DNA of 64,000 nucleotides from Alcanivorax sp. (GTDB lineage Bacteria > Pseudomonadota > Gammaproteobacteria > Pseudomonadales > Alcanivoracaceae): contig NZ_PBSH01000036.1 in NCBI RefSeq assembly GCF_002726155.1, positions 28,821 through 92,820 on the forward strand, given 5' to 3'. Positions within the stretch are counted from its first letter, which is position 1. Each line of letters opens with the position of its first letter. The notes under the pieces were generated by a model. The model ran no database searches. It saw nothing but the letters and a program-made list of their open reading frames with translations, and had not been told where the DNA came from. Position numbers and translations under genes: made by a program. Positions 26,485 through 36,244 of this stretch are shown piece after piece.

Positions 26485-26910
26485 ATGGCTATCAGCATTA
26501 TCGAAACCCGTTGGGATAAACACGAAGCCGCACTGCGTGGTCTCCGCCAGAACGTTTTTATCAACGAACAGCACGTGCCGGAAGAGCTGGAATGGGACGG
26601 TGAAGACAGCGCCGCCATTCACTTTCTCGCCCTGGACACTGATCAGCAACCGGTAGGCTGCATTCGCCTGCTCCCCAGCGGGCAGATCAGTCGGCTGTGT
26701 GTGCTCTCCGAACAGCGCAATAACGGCGTTGGCAGCTCCCTGCTGGTTGCCGCCGAAGAAGCAGCCCGAGCCAACGGCATGGAAGAGATTTTCCTTCACG
26801 CACAGACCCATGCCACCAGCTTCTACGAGGCCGCCGGTTTCTCCGTATCCGGCGGGATCTTCATGGATGCCAACATTCCTCACCGGCAAATGTTCAAACC
26901 CTTGCTCTAA
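26485..26910 (+). CDS. GNAT family N-acetyltransferase
   Basis: Start chosen at MAISIIETRW; VGCIRLLPSGQISRLCVLSEQRNNGVGSSLLVAAEEAA. Confidence 0.85.
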   Translation: MAISIIETRWDKHEAALRGLRQNVFINEQHVPEELEWDGEDSAAIHFLALDTDQQPVGCIRLLPSGQISRLCVLSEQRNNGVGSSLLVAAEEAARANGMEEIFLHAQTHATSFYEAAGFSVSGGIFMDANIPHRQMFKPLL

Positions 26911-26913
26911 GCC

Positions 26914-27408
26914 GTGCAACTGGACATCGGCGACGACACGCTACATCACCCGGCACGCAACGACGCCGGCCACGCGCTGGCCACGCTGATTCTGGCCAGC
27001 CGCCGCAGCCTCTGGCTGCGGGTGCCCACGCTGGATGCACTCACCGACAACGCCGAGGTGTGCAGCGCCATCAAGCGCCTTGCCCTGAGCAGCGCCCGGG
27101 CCGACATCCGCATTCTTTTCGACAGTCTGGAAAGCGCCGTGCGCAACGGCCACCGGCTGATTCACCTGTCCCGCCGCCTGCCCTCACGGATCACCCTGCG
27201 CCAGACCCAGCAGGACGACAACGATGCCGAGCAATGCTTTGCCATTGCCGACGGCACCGGCCTGTTTGAAGCCAGCGGCTGGCCGCGCCCAGGTCGACTG
27301 GATCTGTGCGGACACCGGCTACCGCGTGCGCCGCATCTAGGCAGGCAGTTTCAGGAACATTGGGAACGGGCTGGTGGATCACCGGAGCTGCGTGAGCTTA
27401 GGCTTTGA
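26914..27408 (+). CDS. Conserved hypothetical protein (PLD-like/DUF7931-type)
   Basis: 164 aa, GTG start; directly downstream of the GNAT gene; ILASRRSLWLRVPTLD... RADIRILFDSLESAVRNGHRLIHLSRRLPSRITLR. Confidence 0.6.
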   Translation: MQLDIGDDTLHHPARNDAGHALATLILASRRSLWLRVPTLDALTDNAEVCSAIKRLALSSARADIRILFDSLESAVRNGHRLIHLSRRLPSRITLRQTQQDDNDAEQCFAIADGTGLFEASGWPRPGRLDLCGHRLPRAPHLGRQFQEHWERAGGSPELRELRL

Positions 27409-27409
27409 A

Positions 27410-27656
27410 TGTCGGATTACGGCTACGCCTAATTCGACCTACTTGGCTGAGGCTTTGAAGGCGGGCACAAAATCGGGCGCTTTGCGATAAATGAACAGCT
27501 TGGGTGTCGGATTACGCCCTTCGAACTCTCTGTGCCCTTGGGTAAACACGACCTACAGCCCACTTGAGAGGGATTGTGCTTCATAGGGAGAGACGGTATC
27601 TACAAAAATTGACCTTTCAAGTAGGTCGAATTAGCCCGAAGGGCGTAATCCGATAA
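27410..27656. repeat. Intergenic cluster of palindromic repeats related to the element at 1541-1655
   Basis: tgtcggattacg... at 27410 and 27505 and inverted gtaggtcgaattagcccgaagggcgtaatccgata at 27621-27655. Confidence 0.75.
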
Positions 27657-27660
27657 TCTT

Positions 27661-28338
27661 TCAATCCACGATCAAGCTTGCGGTCAACTGCCAGATCGCC
27701 TGGCCGCTGGCCAGATACTTTTCCTCGAAATCCGTAGCAGCCTCTCCCTCTACCGCTAACGGCGCCAGCACCGCATCAATCCCACTGATTGCCAGCGCCA
27801 CCTGCACTTCCTCCAGATACACCGGCCAGTTGCTGCGCAACTCCAGCTCACCGCCCAGCGTCAGCACAGAAGGCCACACTGGATGTCCCTGCCAGCGCCG
27901 CTTCAGGTGGGCGCTTTTCGGCCAGGGATTCGGATAAAGGATCTGATGCCGGGCAAGTTGCCACTCGGCCTGCTGCATAAGGCGCCATAACCCGGTGCAA
28001 TCCGCGCGCAGAAACAGCAGATTGTCCAGTGGCTGCAGCCAACGGCGCCCACCCCGCTCCAGCCGGTTGGCCGACTGATCCACACCGATCACCAGGGCAT
28101 CCGGATTCGCGTGAGCCAACAGAACAGAAGAACGGCCCGTGCCACAGCCGGAGTCCAACATCAGCGCACGATCGTGACCACTATCACCACGCCAGGCACG
28201 TGCCTGTTCGAATGCGGCACGGTCATGATCGGCAATGGGAGCTTGCCACACCGAAGCCAGATGTTTGCGCACCACCTTATCCAGATCATTATGAACGCCC
28301 GACTGGTTCGAGCTGACCGCACGGCTGTTGGCAAACAT
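27661..28338 (-). CDS. TrmB-like SAM-dependent methyltransferase
   Basis: 225 aa; LDSGCGTGRSSVLLAHANPDALVIGVDQSANRLERG, LYPNPWPKSAHLKRRWQGHPVW. Confidence 0.8.
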   Translation of the reverse strand: MFANSRAVSSNQSGVHNDLDKVVRKHLASVWQAPIADHDRAAFEQARAWRGDSGHDRALMLDSGCGTGRSSVLLAHANPDALVIGVDQSANRLERGGRRWLQPLDNLLFLRADCTGLWRLMQQAEWQLARHQILYPNPWPKSAHLKRRWQGHPVWPSVLTLGGELELRSNWPVYLEEVQVALAISGIDAVLAPLAVEGEAATDFEEKYLASGQAIWQLTASLIVD

Positions 28339-28521
28339 GGTATTCCTGACTGGCGAAGCGACTCACGGGAGGCACATTGTAGGCATGGCGGTCGCCAGTG
28401 CCACCCCTTGTTGGAATTTGGCTGGATTGGCGGTTCCCATGACACTGGCTAGCCAGCACAGGCAGCGCTACTGTAGGAAGCAAGAACGCCCTGCGCCGAA
28501 CGCCAACTCAACGAGGACACC

Positions 28522-29286
28522 ATGCGCCTGTGCCTGACACTGCTTGTCATCATGCTTGCCCTTCCCGGCCTGTCTGCGGCCGACGATATGAGCATCCATG
28601 TGCTGGAGCGCCCGGACGCTCCCGCCCTGGTGCCTGTCATTGAACCATTATTGCCGGCTGGCGGTTCCGTGCGCGCCTACCGCGGCAAGCTGATTGTGCG
28701 CACCACCGAAGCCAGCATGCAGGAGCTGCAAAGCGTCCTCGGCGGCCTGGAAGCCACACCCTCAACCCTGATCGTGCACCTGCGACGCCAACAAGGCAGC
28801 AGCAGCCAACAAAGCGGCATCGATACCAATGTTCGGGGCCGAATCGAATCCGGCCGGGCACCGGTGATTCAGGGCGAAGTGCGCATCGGCCAGCAGAACC
28901 AGGAACAACAGCGCCAGGACCACTACCAGATTCGTACCCTCAGTGGTTACCCGGCCAATGTGAGCCAGGGCACCCTGGTCGCGCTCAGTGGTGGCTATTA
29001 CGGCACCACCTTCGCGCAACTGGATCAAGGGATTCAGGTAACGCCACAACTGACCCCGGACGGCAGCGTGGTACTGCAGATCAGCCAGCGCTTTGATCAG
29101 CCGGCCAGCCACACCACCGCCCGTACCCAACACAGCACCACCACCTTACGGGTCACGCCGGGCCGCTGGCAGCCCATGGGCAGCATTCGCGTGACAGAAA
29201 GTGGAAGCCGCCAGGGCATTGGCGACTACCAAAGTGGGCAGCGAAGCATGACCTTGCCGCTGGAGGTGATGGTGGAGAAAGAGTAG
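28522..29286 (+). CDS. Secreted secretin/NolW-like protein (no obvious secretion-system neighbours)
   Basis: 254 aa with signal peptide; AYRGKLIVRTTEASMQELQSVLGGLEATPSTLIVHLRRQ resembles secretin N-domain; DGSVVLQISQRFDQ resembles secretin beta segment. Confidence 0.55.
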   Translation: MRLCLTLLVIMLALPGLSAADDMSIHVLERPDAPALVPVIEPLLPAGGSVRAYRGKLIVRTTEASMQELQSVLGGLEATPSTLIVHLRRQQGSSSQQSGIDTNVRGRIESGRAPVIQGEVRIGQQNQEQQRQDHYQIRTLSGYPANVSQGTLVALSGGYYGTTFAQLDQGIQVTPQLTPDGSVVLQISQRFDQPASHTTARTQHSTTTLRVTPGRWQPMGSIRVTESGSRQGIGDYQSGQRSMTLPLEVMVEKE

Positions 29287-29342
29287 CGCCACGCAACACG
29301 CTACACACAGGGACGCAGCCGCGATTCCCGATTCCTGCCGCA

Positions 29343-29366
29343 GGAGCGCCGCTGGCGGCGCGATAA
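29343..29366 (+). repeat. Short dispersed repeat, copy 1
   Basis: ggagcgccgctggcggcgcgataa; near-identical copy at 63975-63998. Confidence 0.65.
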
Positions 29367-29547
29367 ACCTGATTGCGAGTAACGAGTGACGAGCAGCGAA
29401 AATCGTCGGGCTCCCCATGGTTTGGGGTTTGCCTTTCGAAACTCGTTTCTCGCACCTCTACACTCTGGCTATCGCGCCACCACTGCGGGTTCGTAGAAAG
29501 CCCTGGGATTAGGGATCGCCCTTCCTGTCGAGTCAAAATCCACGCAC

Positions 29548-29575
29548 AAAAAAGCCCCGACTGGCGGGGCTTTTT
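29548..29575. terminator. Rho-independent terminator downstream of malate synthase
   Basis: aaaaaagccccgactggcggggcttttt hairpin with both A and T tracts. Confidence 0.85.
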
Positions 29576-29592
29576 CTGTGTGCTCGAAAGCC

Positions 29593-31752
29593 TTACTTGG
29601 CTTTTAGCTCACGGCGACGACGGTGCAGAACCGGCTCGGTGTAACCGCTTGGCTGTGCACAGCCTTCGAATACCAGCTCACAGGCTGCCTGGAAGGCAAC
29701 GGAGCCGTCGAAGTCCTTGGCCATGGGTACGTAGTCTGGGTCGTTGGCGTTCTGACGATCCACCACTTCCGCCATGCGCTTCATGGTTTCCAGTACCTGC
29801 TCTTTACTGCAGATACCGTGGTGCAGCCAGTTGGCCACGTGCTGGCTGGAAATCCGCAGGGTGGCGCGGTCTTCCATCAGGCCCACATCCTTGATGTCCG
29901 GCACCTTGGAGCAACCCACACCGCTGTCAATCCAGCGAACCACGTAACCCAGCATGCCCTGCGCGTTGTTATCCAGCTCCTGCTGGATTTCCTCGGCGGT
30001 CAGCTCGCGGGTCAGTAACGGAATGGTGAGGATGTCGTCCAGGGACGCACGGGTGCGGCTGGCCAGCTTTTCCTGAACCTCTGCCACGTTGATTTCATGG
30101 TAGTGGGTCACGTGCAGCGTGGCTGCCGTCGGAGATGGTACCCAGGCACAGTTGGCACCGGCTTTCGGGTGACCGGCCTTGTTGGCCATCATCTGCGCCA
30201 TTTCGTCGGGCATCGCCCACATGCCTTTACCGATCTGGGCGTGACCTTTCAGACCGCATTCCAGGCCGATATCCACGTTCCAGTCTTCGTAGGCGCCGAT
30301 CCACGGCAGGGCTTTCATTTCACCCTTGGGCGCCATGGGGCCCGCTTCCATGGAGGTGTGCATTTCGTCACCAGTGCGATCCAGGAAGCCGGTGTTGATG
30401 AAGATGACACGCTCCTTGGCCTGACGGATACACTCCTTCAGGTTCACAGTGGTGCGACGCTCTTCATCCATAATGCCAATTTTCAAGGTGTTAGCAGCCA
30501 AACCTAATGCTTTTTCTACACGCTCGAAAAGCTCAACCGCAAAGGCCACTTCTTCCGGGCCGTGCATTTTCGGCTTCACGATATAAACAGAACCGGTGCG
30601 GCTGTTGCTCACCTTGTTGATGTTCTTCAGGTCATGCATGGCGGCCAGCACGGTCACCATGCCATCCATGATGCCTTCCGGCGTTTCTTCACCGTTGTGC
30701 AGGATCGCCGGGTTGGTCATCAGGTGGCCCACGTTACGGACCAACAGCAGTGAACGACCATGCAAAGTCAGGGAGGAGCCGTCCAGCGCGGTGTATTCAC
30801 GATCCGCATTCATGGAGCGGGTCATGGTCTTGCCACCTTTCTGGAAGCTTTCTTCCAGGTCGCCTTTCATCAGACCGGCCCAGTTGCGGTACACCTCGAC
30901 CTTGTCTTCCGCATCCACGGCGGCAACGGAGTCTTCGCAATCCTGAATGGTGGTGATGGCAGATTCCAGTAGCACGTCTTTCATGTTGGCCGCGTCATCA
31001 GCACCAATCGGGTGGCTGGCGTCGAACTGGATTTCTGCATGCAGGTTATTGTGCTTCACCAGCACCCCGGTGGGGGCTGCGGCATCACCCAGGTAACCCT
31101 GCAGCTGGGATTCATCTTTCAGGCCGGTTTTTTCCGCGCCCAGAGAGACCACCAGCTTGCCGTCTTCGATGGCATAGCCGGTGCTGTCCTTGTGGGAGCC
31201 GCTGGCGAGCGGGAAGTAGCTGTCCAGGAAGTCACGGGCCCAGGCAATCACCTTGGCGCCACGCTTCGGATTGTAGGCGCCGCCTTTTTCGGCACCGCCT
31301 TCGTCGGAGATCACGTCAGTGCCGTACAGAGCATCGTACAGGCTGCCCCAGCGGGCGTTTGCAGCGTTCAGGGCAAAGCGCGCGTTCTTCACCGGCACTA
31401 CCAGCTGCGGACCGGCGATGGTGGCAATTTCGGCATCCACGTTTTCAGTGGTGACGCTGAAGTCTTCGCCTTCGGGCAGCAGATAACCGATCTCGGTCAG
31501 GAACTGCTTGTACTCAGCCATGTCGATGGCCTGCCCCGCACGGGCCTTGTGCCAGGCGTCGATCTGCTTTTGCAGGTCGTCGCGCTTGGCGAGCAGCGCC
31601 TTGTTCTTGGGGGCCAGGTCATTGAGGATGCTTTCCAGCTCGGCCCAGAAGTGCTCCGGGTCAACGCCGGTACCCGGCGCAATCTCATTGGCTACCAGAT
31701 CATGGAGTTCGGCGGCGATTTCCAGGCCACCCTTCTGAATACGATCGGTCAT
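29593..31752 (-). CDS. glcB: Malate synthase G
   Basis: 719 aa; [72 protein letters not shown]. Confidence 0.97.
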   Translation of the reverse strand: MTDRIQKGGLEIAAELHDLVANEIAPGTGVDPEHFWAELESILNDLAPKNKALLAKRDDLQKQIDAWHKARAGQAIDMAEYKQFLTEIGYLLPEGEDFSVTTENVDAEIATIAGPQLVVPVKNARFALNAANARWGSLYDALYGTDVISDEGGAEKGGAYNPKRGAKVIAWARDFLDSYFPLASGSHKDSTGYAIEDGKLVVSLGAEKTGLKDESQLQGYLGDAAAPTGVLVKHNNLHAEIQFDASHPIGADDAANMKDVLLESAITTIQDCEDSVAAVDAEDKVEVYRNWAGLMKGDLEESFQKGGKTMTRSMNADREYTALDGSSLTLHGRSLLLVRNVGHLMTNPAILHNGEETPEGIMDGMVTVLAAMHDLKNINKVSNSRTGSVYIVKPKMHGPEEVAFAVELFERVEKALGLAANTLKIGIMDEERRTTVNLKECIRQAKERVIFINTGFLDRTGDEMHTSMEAGPMAPKGEMKALPWIGAYEDWNVDIGLECGLKGHAQIGKGMWAMPDEMAQMMANKAGHPKAGANCAWVPSPTAATLHVTHYHEINVAEVQEKLASRTRASLDDILTIPLLTRELTAEEIQQELDNNAQGMLGYVVRWIDSGVGCSKVPDIKDVGLMEDRATLRISSQHVANWLHHGICSKEQVLETMKRMAEVVDRQNANDPDYVPMAKDFDGSVAFQAACELVFEGCAQPSGYTEPVLHRRRRELKAK

Positions 31753-31983
31753 GGTGCTCCTACCCTTCTGGTCGAGAGAATCTTGGTTAATCGGGACGTT
31801 CGAGGAAAACCCGGCAACCGGTCGGCGTCAGCGCGCCACCGTGTGGATTATCGCGAAAGCCCGGGAAAACGGTTCAAGGCGCGTAAAGACGGGCGCCCTG
31901 AAATAAGGCGACGGCATTTTACCGGAAACGGCGCCGTGAATCATGTTTAGCGGTAAACAAAGTCTGACTTGTCGGTTTTTTGA

Positions 31984-32835
31984 TCAGCCAAACAAATTAA
32001 CCACATCCAGACGGTGAGCTTGCTCACCGCCCTGCTGTTGACCCTGCTCCAGGTTTTCAAAGTCGAACAGGCGGGTGTCTGCCAGCTGCGAAGGCGCAAT
32101 GTTCTGCACCGCAGCAAAAATGTTCTCGATACGCCCCGGCTGCTGCTTGTCCCACTGCTGCAACATGTCCTTGATCACCTGTCGCTGCAGGTTCTTCTGG
32201 GAACCGCAGAGGTTGCAGGGAATGATCGGGTATTCTTTCAGGGCAGAGAACTCGATGATGTCCTTCTCACGGCAATAGGCCAGCGGGCGAATCACCACAT
32301 TGCGGTTGTCATCGCTGCGCAGCTTGGGGGGCATGGCCTTCATCTTGCCGCCGTAGAACATGTTCAGGAACAGGGTTTCGACGATGTCATCCCGGTGGTG
32401 GCCAAGGGCAATCTTGTTGGCACCGATTTCCTCGGCAAACCCGTACAGGCTGCCCCGGCGCAGGCGTGAGCACAGGCCGCAGGTGGTCTTTCCTTCCGGC
32501 ACCTTCTCCTTGACGATGGAATAGGTGTCTTTTTCCAGAATGTGGTACGCCACACCTTCCTTTTCCAGATACTCGGGGAGAATGTGCTCCGGGAATCCCG
32601 GCTGTTTCTGGTCCAGATTCACCGCCACCAGCTCGAAATTCACCGGCGCGGAATGCTGCAAATTACGCAGGATCTCCAGCATGGTGTAGGAATCCTTGCC
32701 GCCAGACAGACACACCATCACCTTGTCGCCCTCACTGATCATGTTGAAATCAGCAATGGCGCGCCCCGTTTCCCGTCGCAGCTTCTTCTGCAGCTTGTTA
32801 AGGCGAGTCCGTTGTTTGGCGTCCAGCGTGTCCAT
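31984..32835 (-). CDS. ttcA: tRNA 2-thiocytidine biosynthesis protein TtcA
   Basis: Start chosen at [47 protein letters not shown]. Confidence 0.95.
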   Translation of the reverse strand: MDTLDAKQRTRLNKLQKKLRRETGRAIADFNMISEGDKVMVCLSGGKDSYTMLEILRNLQHSAPVNFELVAVNLDQKQPGFPEHILPEYLEKEGVAYHILEKDTYSIVKEKVPEGKTTCGLCSRLRRGSLYGFAEEIGANKIALGHHRDDIVETLFLNMFYGGKMKAMPPKLRSDDNRNVVIRPLAYCREKDIIEFSALKEYPIIPCNLCGSQKNLQRQVIKDMLQQWDKQQPGRIENIFAAVQNIAPSQLADTRLFDFENLEQGQQQGGEQAHRLDVVNLFG

Positions 32836-32940
32836 GGGAACCCTTTCTATATCTGTGTAACAGCCATCACGCTTCATGCAACATCAATGGCGCGAGAGCC
32901 GGATTGTGCGTGAAGCGTGTTGCGTGCCGCGTGAGAGCGT

Positions 32941-33738
32941 TTATGTGACCTTCATTTTGCGGATCAGTCTACGGTACAGCGAAGGAGCCCAGCGTTTCAG
33001 GTAAATACCCGCCCCTTCGCGGCCGGCGATGATAACCTGATCGCGGCCACGCTGCACGGCTTCGACCAGCCGTTTGGCGCATTCTTCTGGCGGCATGGCG
33101 GTCTTCTGGGCATCGTCCATGGTGCCTTGGCGGCTACCATCGGCGGTGAGTGCATTGATCGACACCTGGGTACGAATAAACCCGGGCATCACCAGCGTCA
33201 CACGAATGCCATGTTCATACTCTTCCGCCCGCAGGGATTCGAAAAAGCCATGCAAGGCATGTTTGCTGGCGCTGTAGGCGCTGCGCAGCGGAGTCGGCAG
33301 CTCCCCCACCAGGGAGGTAATCACTACGAAACGCCCGCCGCCCTGCTGTTTCAGCCAGGGAAGCACGGCCTTGGTCAGCGCAACGGTGCCGAAGAAATTC
33401 ACCTCCATGATCTGGCGATCGACACTCAAGGCGGTGTCTGCCACCAGCGAGCGCTGGGAGACCCCACCATTGTGCACCACCTGGTCCAGCCGTCCGCAGG
33501 CCTGCCTGACACGCTCCACGGCTGCCGCCATCGCCTCACTCTGGCCAAGGTCCAGCGGCAGCACCACGTGCTCTTCGCTGTTCACCAGTCCGCCACGCAC
33601 CCGCTCCAACTCTTCTTGTCGGCGAGCGGACAGCACCAGCCTGGCGCCGCGGCGAGCATATTCCTTCGCCAGGGCTTCACCGATCCCGGAGGATGCCCCG
33701 GTAATCCAGACAACCTTGCCAGCCAGCGACTCAGACAT
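32941..33738 (-). CDS. Short-chain dehydrogenase/reductase
   Basis: Start chosen at MSESLAGKVVWITGASSGIGEALA; YSASKHALHGF active-site motif. Confidence 0.9.
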   Translation of the reverse strand: MSESLAGKVVWITGASSGIGEALAKEYARRGARLVLSARRQEELERVRGGLVNSEEHVVLPLDLGQSEAMAAAVERVRQACGRLDQVVHNGGVSQRSLVADTALSVDRQIMEVNFFGTVALTKAVLPWLKQQGGGRFVVITSLVGELPTPLRSAYSASKHALHGFFESLRAEEYEHGIRVTLVMPGFIRTQVSINALTADGSRQGTMDDAQKTAMPPEECAKRLVEAVQRGRDQVIIAGREGAGIYLKRWAPSLYRRLIRKMKVT

Positions 33739-33779
33739 AGAACCTCCCTCAAACAACGACAATGGCCAAGCTTAATGCC

Positions 33780-33815
33780 CCAACCCAAAAACAAAAAGCG
33801 CGGTAAACCGCGCTC
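33780..33815 (-). terminator. Rho-independent terminator downstream of the acyl-CoA dehydrogenase pair
   Basis: Minus strand agcgcggtttaccgcgct followed by tttttgttttt. Confidence 0.75.
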
Positions 33816-33818
33816 TTC

Positions 33819-33839
33819 GCTTGTAGCTTGTAGCTTGTA
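33819..33839. repeat. Tandem heptamer gcttgta x3
   Basis: gcttgtagcttgtagcttgta, directly adjacent to the terminator. Confidence 0.85.
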
Positions 33840-33848
33840 GCTGATTAT

Positions 33849-35057
33849 TTATTTCAGCTCTTTGGACGACAGCCCAAGCAGGTGTCTGGCCACAATCAGC
33901 TGCTGAATTTGCTGGGTGCCCTCAAAAATATCGATAATTTTCGAATCCCGGGCCAACTTCTCCAGCAAGGTTCGCTCGGAGTAACCCAGCTCACCGCAGA
34001 GCGCCACACATTTGAGTGTGACATCGTTCCCCATGCGCCCAGCCTTGGCTTTACACATGGACGCTTCGCGGGAATTGGGCTGGCCATTATCAGCCATCCA
34101 GGCAGCCTTGAGGGTCATCAACCGCGCCGCTTCCAGGTCGGCTTCCAGCCGGTAAAGCTCCAGTTCGCGGGCGCTCGAATTGTAAGGCTGTTTCGAGAAA
34201 TCAGCTCCAACCCCTTCTTTTTCAAAAATTTCCCTGGTGATTTCCAGCGCAGCACGCGCCACACCCAACGCCATGGCCGCCACCTGGGGCCGGGTGTTAT
34301 CAAATGTCTGCATCACCCCGCCAAAGGCTTTCTTGCGTGCCTCTTCGGTATCGCCCACCTCTGCGGAACCGAGAATATGGTCCTTGGGAATTCGGCAGTT
34401 GTTGAACGCCAGTGCCGCCGTATCCGAGACTCGCAAACCCATTTTGTCTTCCACGCGCACCAGTTGTACGCCGGGATTATCGCGGGGCACAATAAAAGAC
34501 TTGATCGCCGCTTTTCCCAGCGCTTTATCCAACGTGGCCCACACCACGATGGCATCACAGCGTTGACCGGCGGTGCAGTAGATTTTCTCACCGTTAAGCA
34601 CCCATTCATCGCCATCCGCCACCGCAGTGGTAGCAACCGCAGCAGAATCGGACCCCGCGCCAGGCTCGGTGATTGCCATAGCGCAGTAGAGCTTGCCGTA
34701 CTTCTCTTTCTGTTCCGGCGTGCCCACGGCCATCACTGCCGCATTACCTAGCCCAGAGCCGGGAATAGACAACATCAGGCCCACATCACCCCAGCACATG
34801 GCTTCTACGCCCATAATGCCCATCATGTTGCTGCCATTCTTGATTGCGTCGCTGGCCCCGTCTTTGTTTCCGCCACGCTTTCCTTCACCGCGAGGCATGG
34901 CCGCCATCATCTGTGCCACCGGTTTCAGCTCTTCCGGGGTATCGCAGTGCTCGATGGCGTCATATTTGCGTGAGATCGGGCGAAAAATCCCGCTGGCCAG
35001 TTGCTGGGCCATCTTCTGGGTCTGTGTAAGCTTCTCGGGTAATTCCAGATTAATCAT
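33849..35057 (-). CDS. Acyl-CoA dehydrogenase
   Basis: 402 aa; YCAMAITEPGAGSDSAAVATTAV, NGEKIYCTAGQRCDAIVVWA, IDIFEGTQQIQQLIVARHLLG. Confidence 0.93.
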   Translation of the reverse strand: MINLELPEKLTQTQKMAQQLASGIFRPISRKYDAIEHCDTPEELKPVAQMMAAMPRGEGKRGGNKDGASDAIKNGSNMMGIMGVEAMCWGDVGLMLSIPGSGLGNAAVMAVGTPEQKEKYGKLYCAMAITEPGAGSDSAAVATTAVADGDEWVLNGEKIYCTAGQRCDAIVVWATLDKALGKAAIKSFIVPRDNPGVQLVRVEDKMGLRVSDTAALAFNNCRIPKDHILGSAEVGDTEEARKKAFGGVMQTFDNTRPQVAAMALGVARAALEITREIFEKEGVGADFSKQPYNSSARELELYRLEADLEAARLMTLKAAWMADNGQPNSREASMCKAKAGRMGNDVTLKCVALCGELGYSERTLLEKLARDSKIIDIFEGTQQIQQLIVARHLLGLSSKELK

Positions 35058-35067
35058 GTTGTTCTCC

Positions 35068-36162
35068 CTACACCATCAGGCTGCCGTGAAGCACGGCAAT
35101 GCTGCGCAAGTTCCGGTACCACATCTCCAGCGGGTAATCGCGAACAAAACCCGCCCCACCGAAGAGCTGAATACCGTTAGTGCCAATCTCCATGGCCTTT
35201 TCCATGCACTGCAGCTGTGCAAGGTAGGCTTCCTTGTGGAAATCCAGCCCCTGTTCCGCCCGGCTGGCGGCACGTAACATCATCAGCCGCATCCCTTCAA
35301 TTTCGATGGCCATATTCGCCACCATAAAGGCCACGGACTGGCGCCAGGCAATGGGTTCGCCAAACGCCTTGCGTTCATTCACGTAGGGGATAGCGTATTC
35401 CATCACCGCCTGGCAACAGCCCACCGCCAACGCGCACTGGCCGATGCGAGACAGACCCAACAGTCGATCCAGATCAAACCCGGGCAGGCGGTCGGCCTCG
35501 GGCACGGTGACGGATTCCAGCGTCAGCGTGCCCAGCTCGGCACTGCGCAGCCCCATATAGGGCTCAGCGTTAATAGTCAGCCCCGCCGCATCTTTCGGAA
35601 CAATAAAGGCAGATACCGCCCCTTTCTCAGCCGCTACCACCACAAACCACTCACATCGTGAGGCCATCGGCACCAGGCTCTTGACCCCGTTGAGCACCAC
35701 TTTCCCGTCGGCGCTTTGTGCCGTAGTGGTCGGCGCCGACGGCTCAAACGTGGCGCGAGGCTCTGTCAGTGCGACGGCCGCGCCAGTGAAAGTTTCCGTC
35801 GCCATGGCCGGCAACCAGCGCTCCTGCTGCTCTTCGCTACCGAAATCCACCAGGGCGTTGACGGCGGCCATGGGCTGCAAGGCTGCCAGGGTATGGGAGA
35901 TGTCCCCTTCGGCCAGATCTTCTACTGCCAGCGCATTGGAGAGCGGCGATCTCGGCATCCCCACACCACCCAGAGCTTCCGGCATGGGCATCAGCGCCAG
36001 GCCAAAGCCGGCGATACTATTCAACAGTTCAGCACTGGCCTTCGCCGCGTCATCGGCGGCGCGGGATTGCGGGAACAGGGAATCGCGCACCATCTTGCGC
36101 ATCCCTTCACGGGTCATGCGCTGTTCTTCGGTTAATGTCAGGTCAAAAAGCGGTGTGGACAT
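35068..36162 (-). CDS. Acyl-CoA dehydrogenase family protein
   Basis: 364 aa; AAVALTEPRATFEPSAPTT, YVNERKAFGEPIAWRQSVAFMVANMAIEIEGMRLM. Confidence 0.9.
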   Translation of the reverse strand: MSTPLFDLTLTEEQRMTREGMRKMVRDSLFPQSRAADDAAKASAELLNSIAGFGLALMPMPEALGGVGMPRSPLSNALAVEDLAEGDISHTLAALQPMAAVNALVDFGSEEQQERWLPAMATETFTGAAVALTEPRATFEPSAPTTTAQSADGKVVLNGVKSLVPMASRCEWFVVVAAEKGAVSAFIVPKDAAGLTINAEPYMGLRSAELGTLTLESVTVPEADRLPGFDLDRLLGLSRIGQCALAVGCCQAVMEYAIPYVNERKAFGEPIAWRQSVAFMVANMAIEIEGMRLMMLRAASRAEQGLDFHKEAYLAQLQCMEKAMEIGTNGIQLFGGAGFVRDYPLEMWYRNLRSIAVLHGSLMV

Positions 36163-36185
36163 ACAAGGGCCTCATCCCGGCAAGC

Positions 36186-36209
36186 AAACGGTTGTTTGAA
36201 CAACAGTTT
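36186..36209. promoter_or_regulatory. Putative TetR/FadR-type operator dyad
   Basis: aaacggttgtttgaacaacagttt, symmetric except two base pairs; in the divergent intergenic region between the acyl-CoA dehydrogenases and the GGDEF gene. Confidence 0.5.
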
Positions 36210-36244
36210 GTCACTGGCTGTCTACCACCGACAATGACAGGTCT

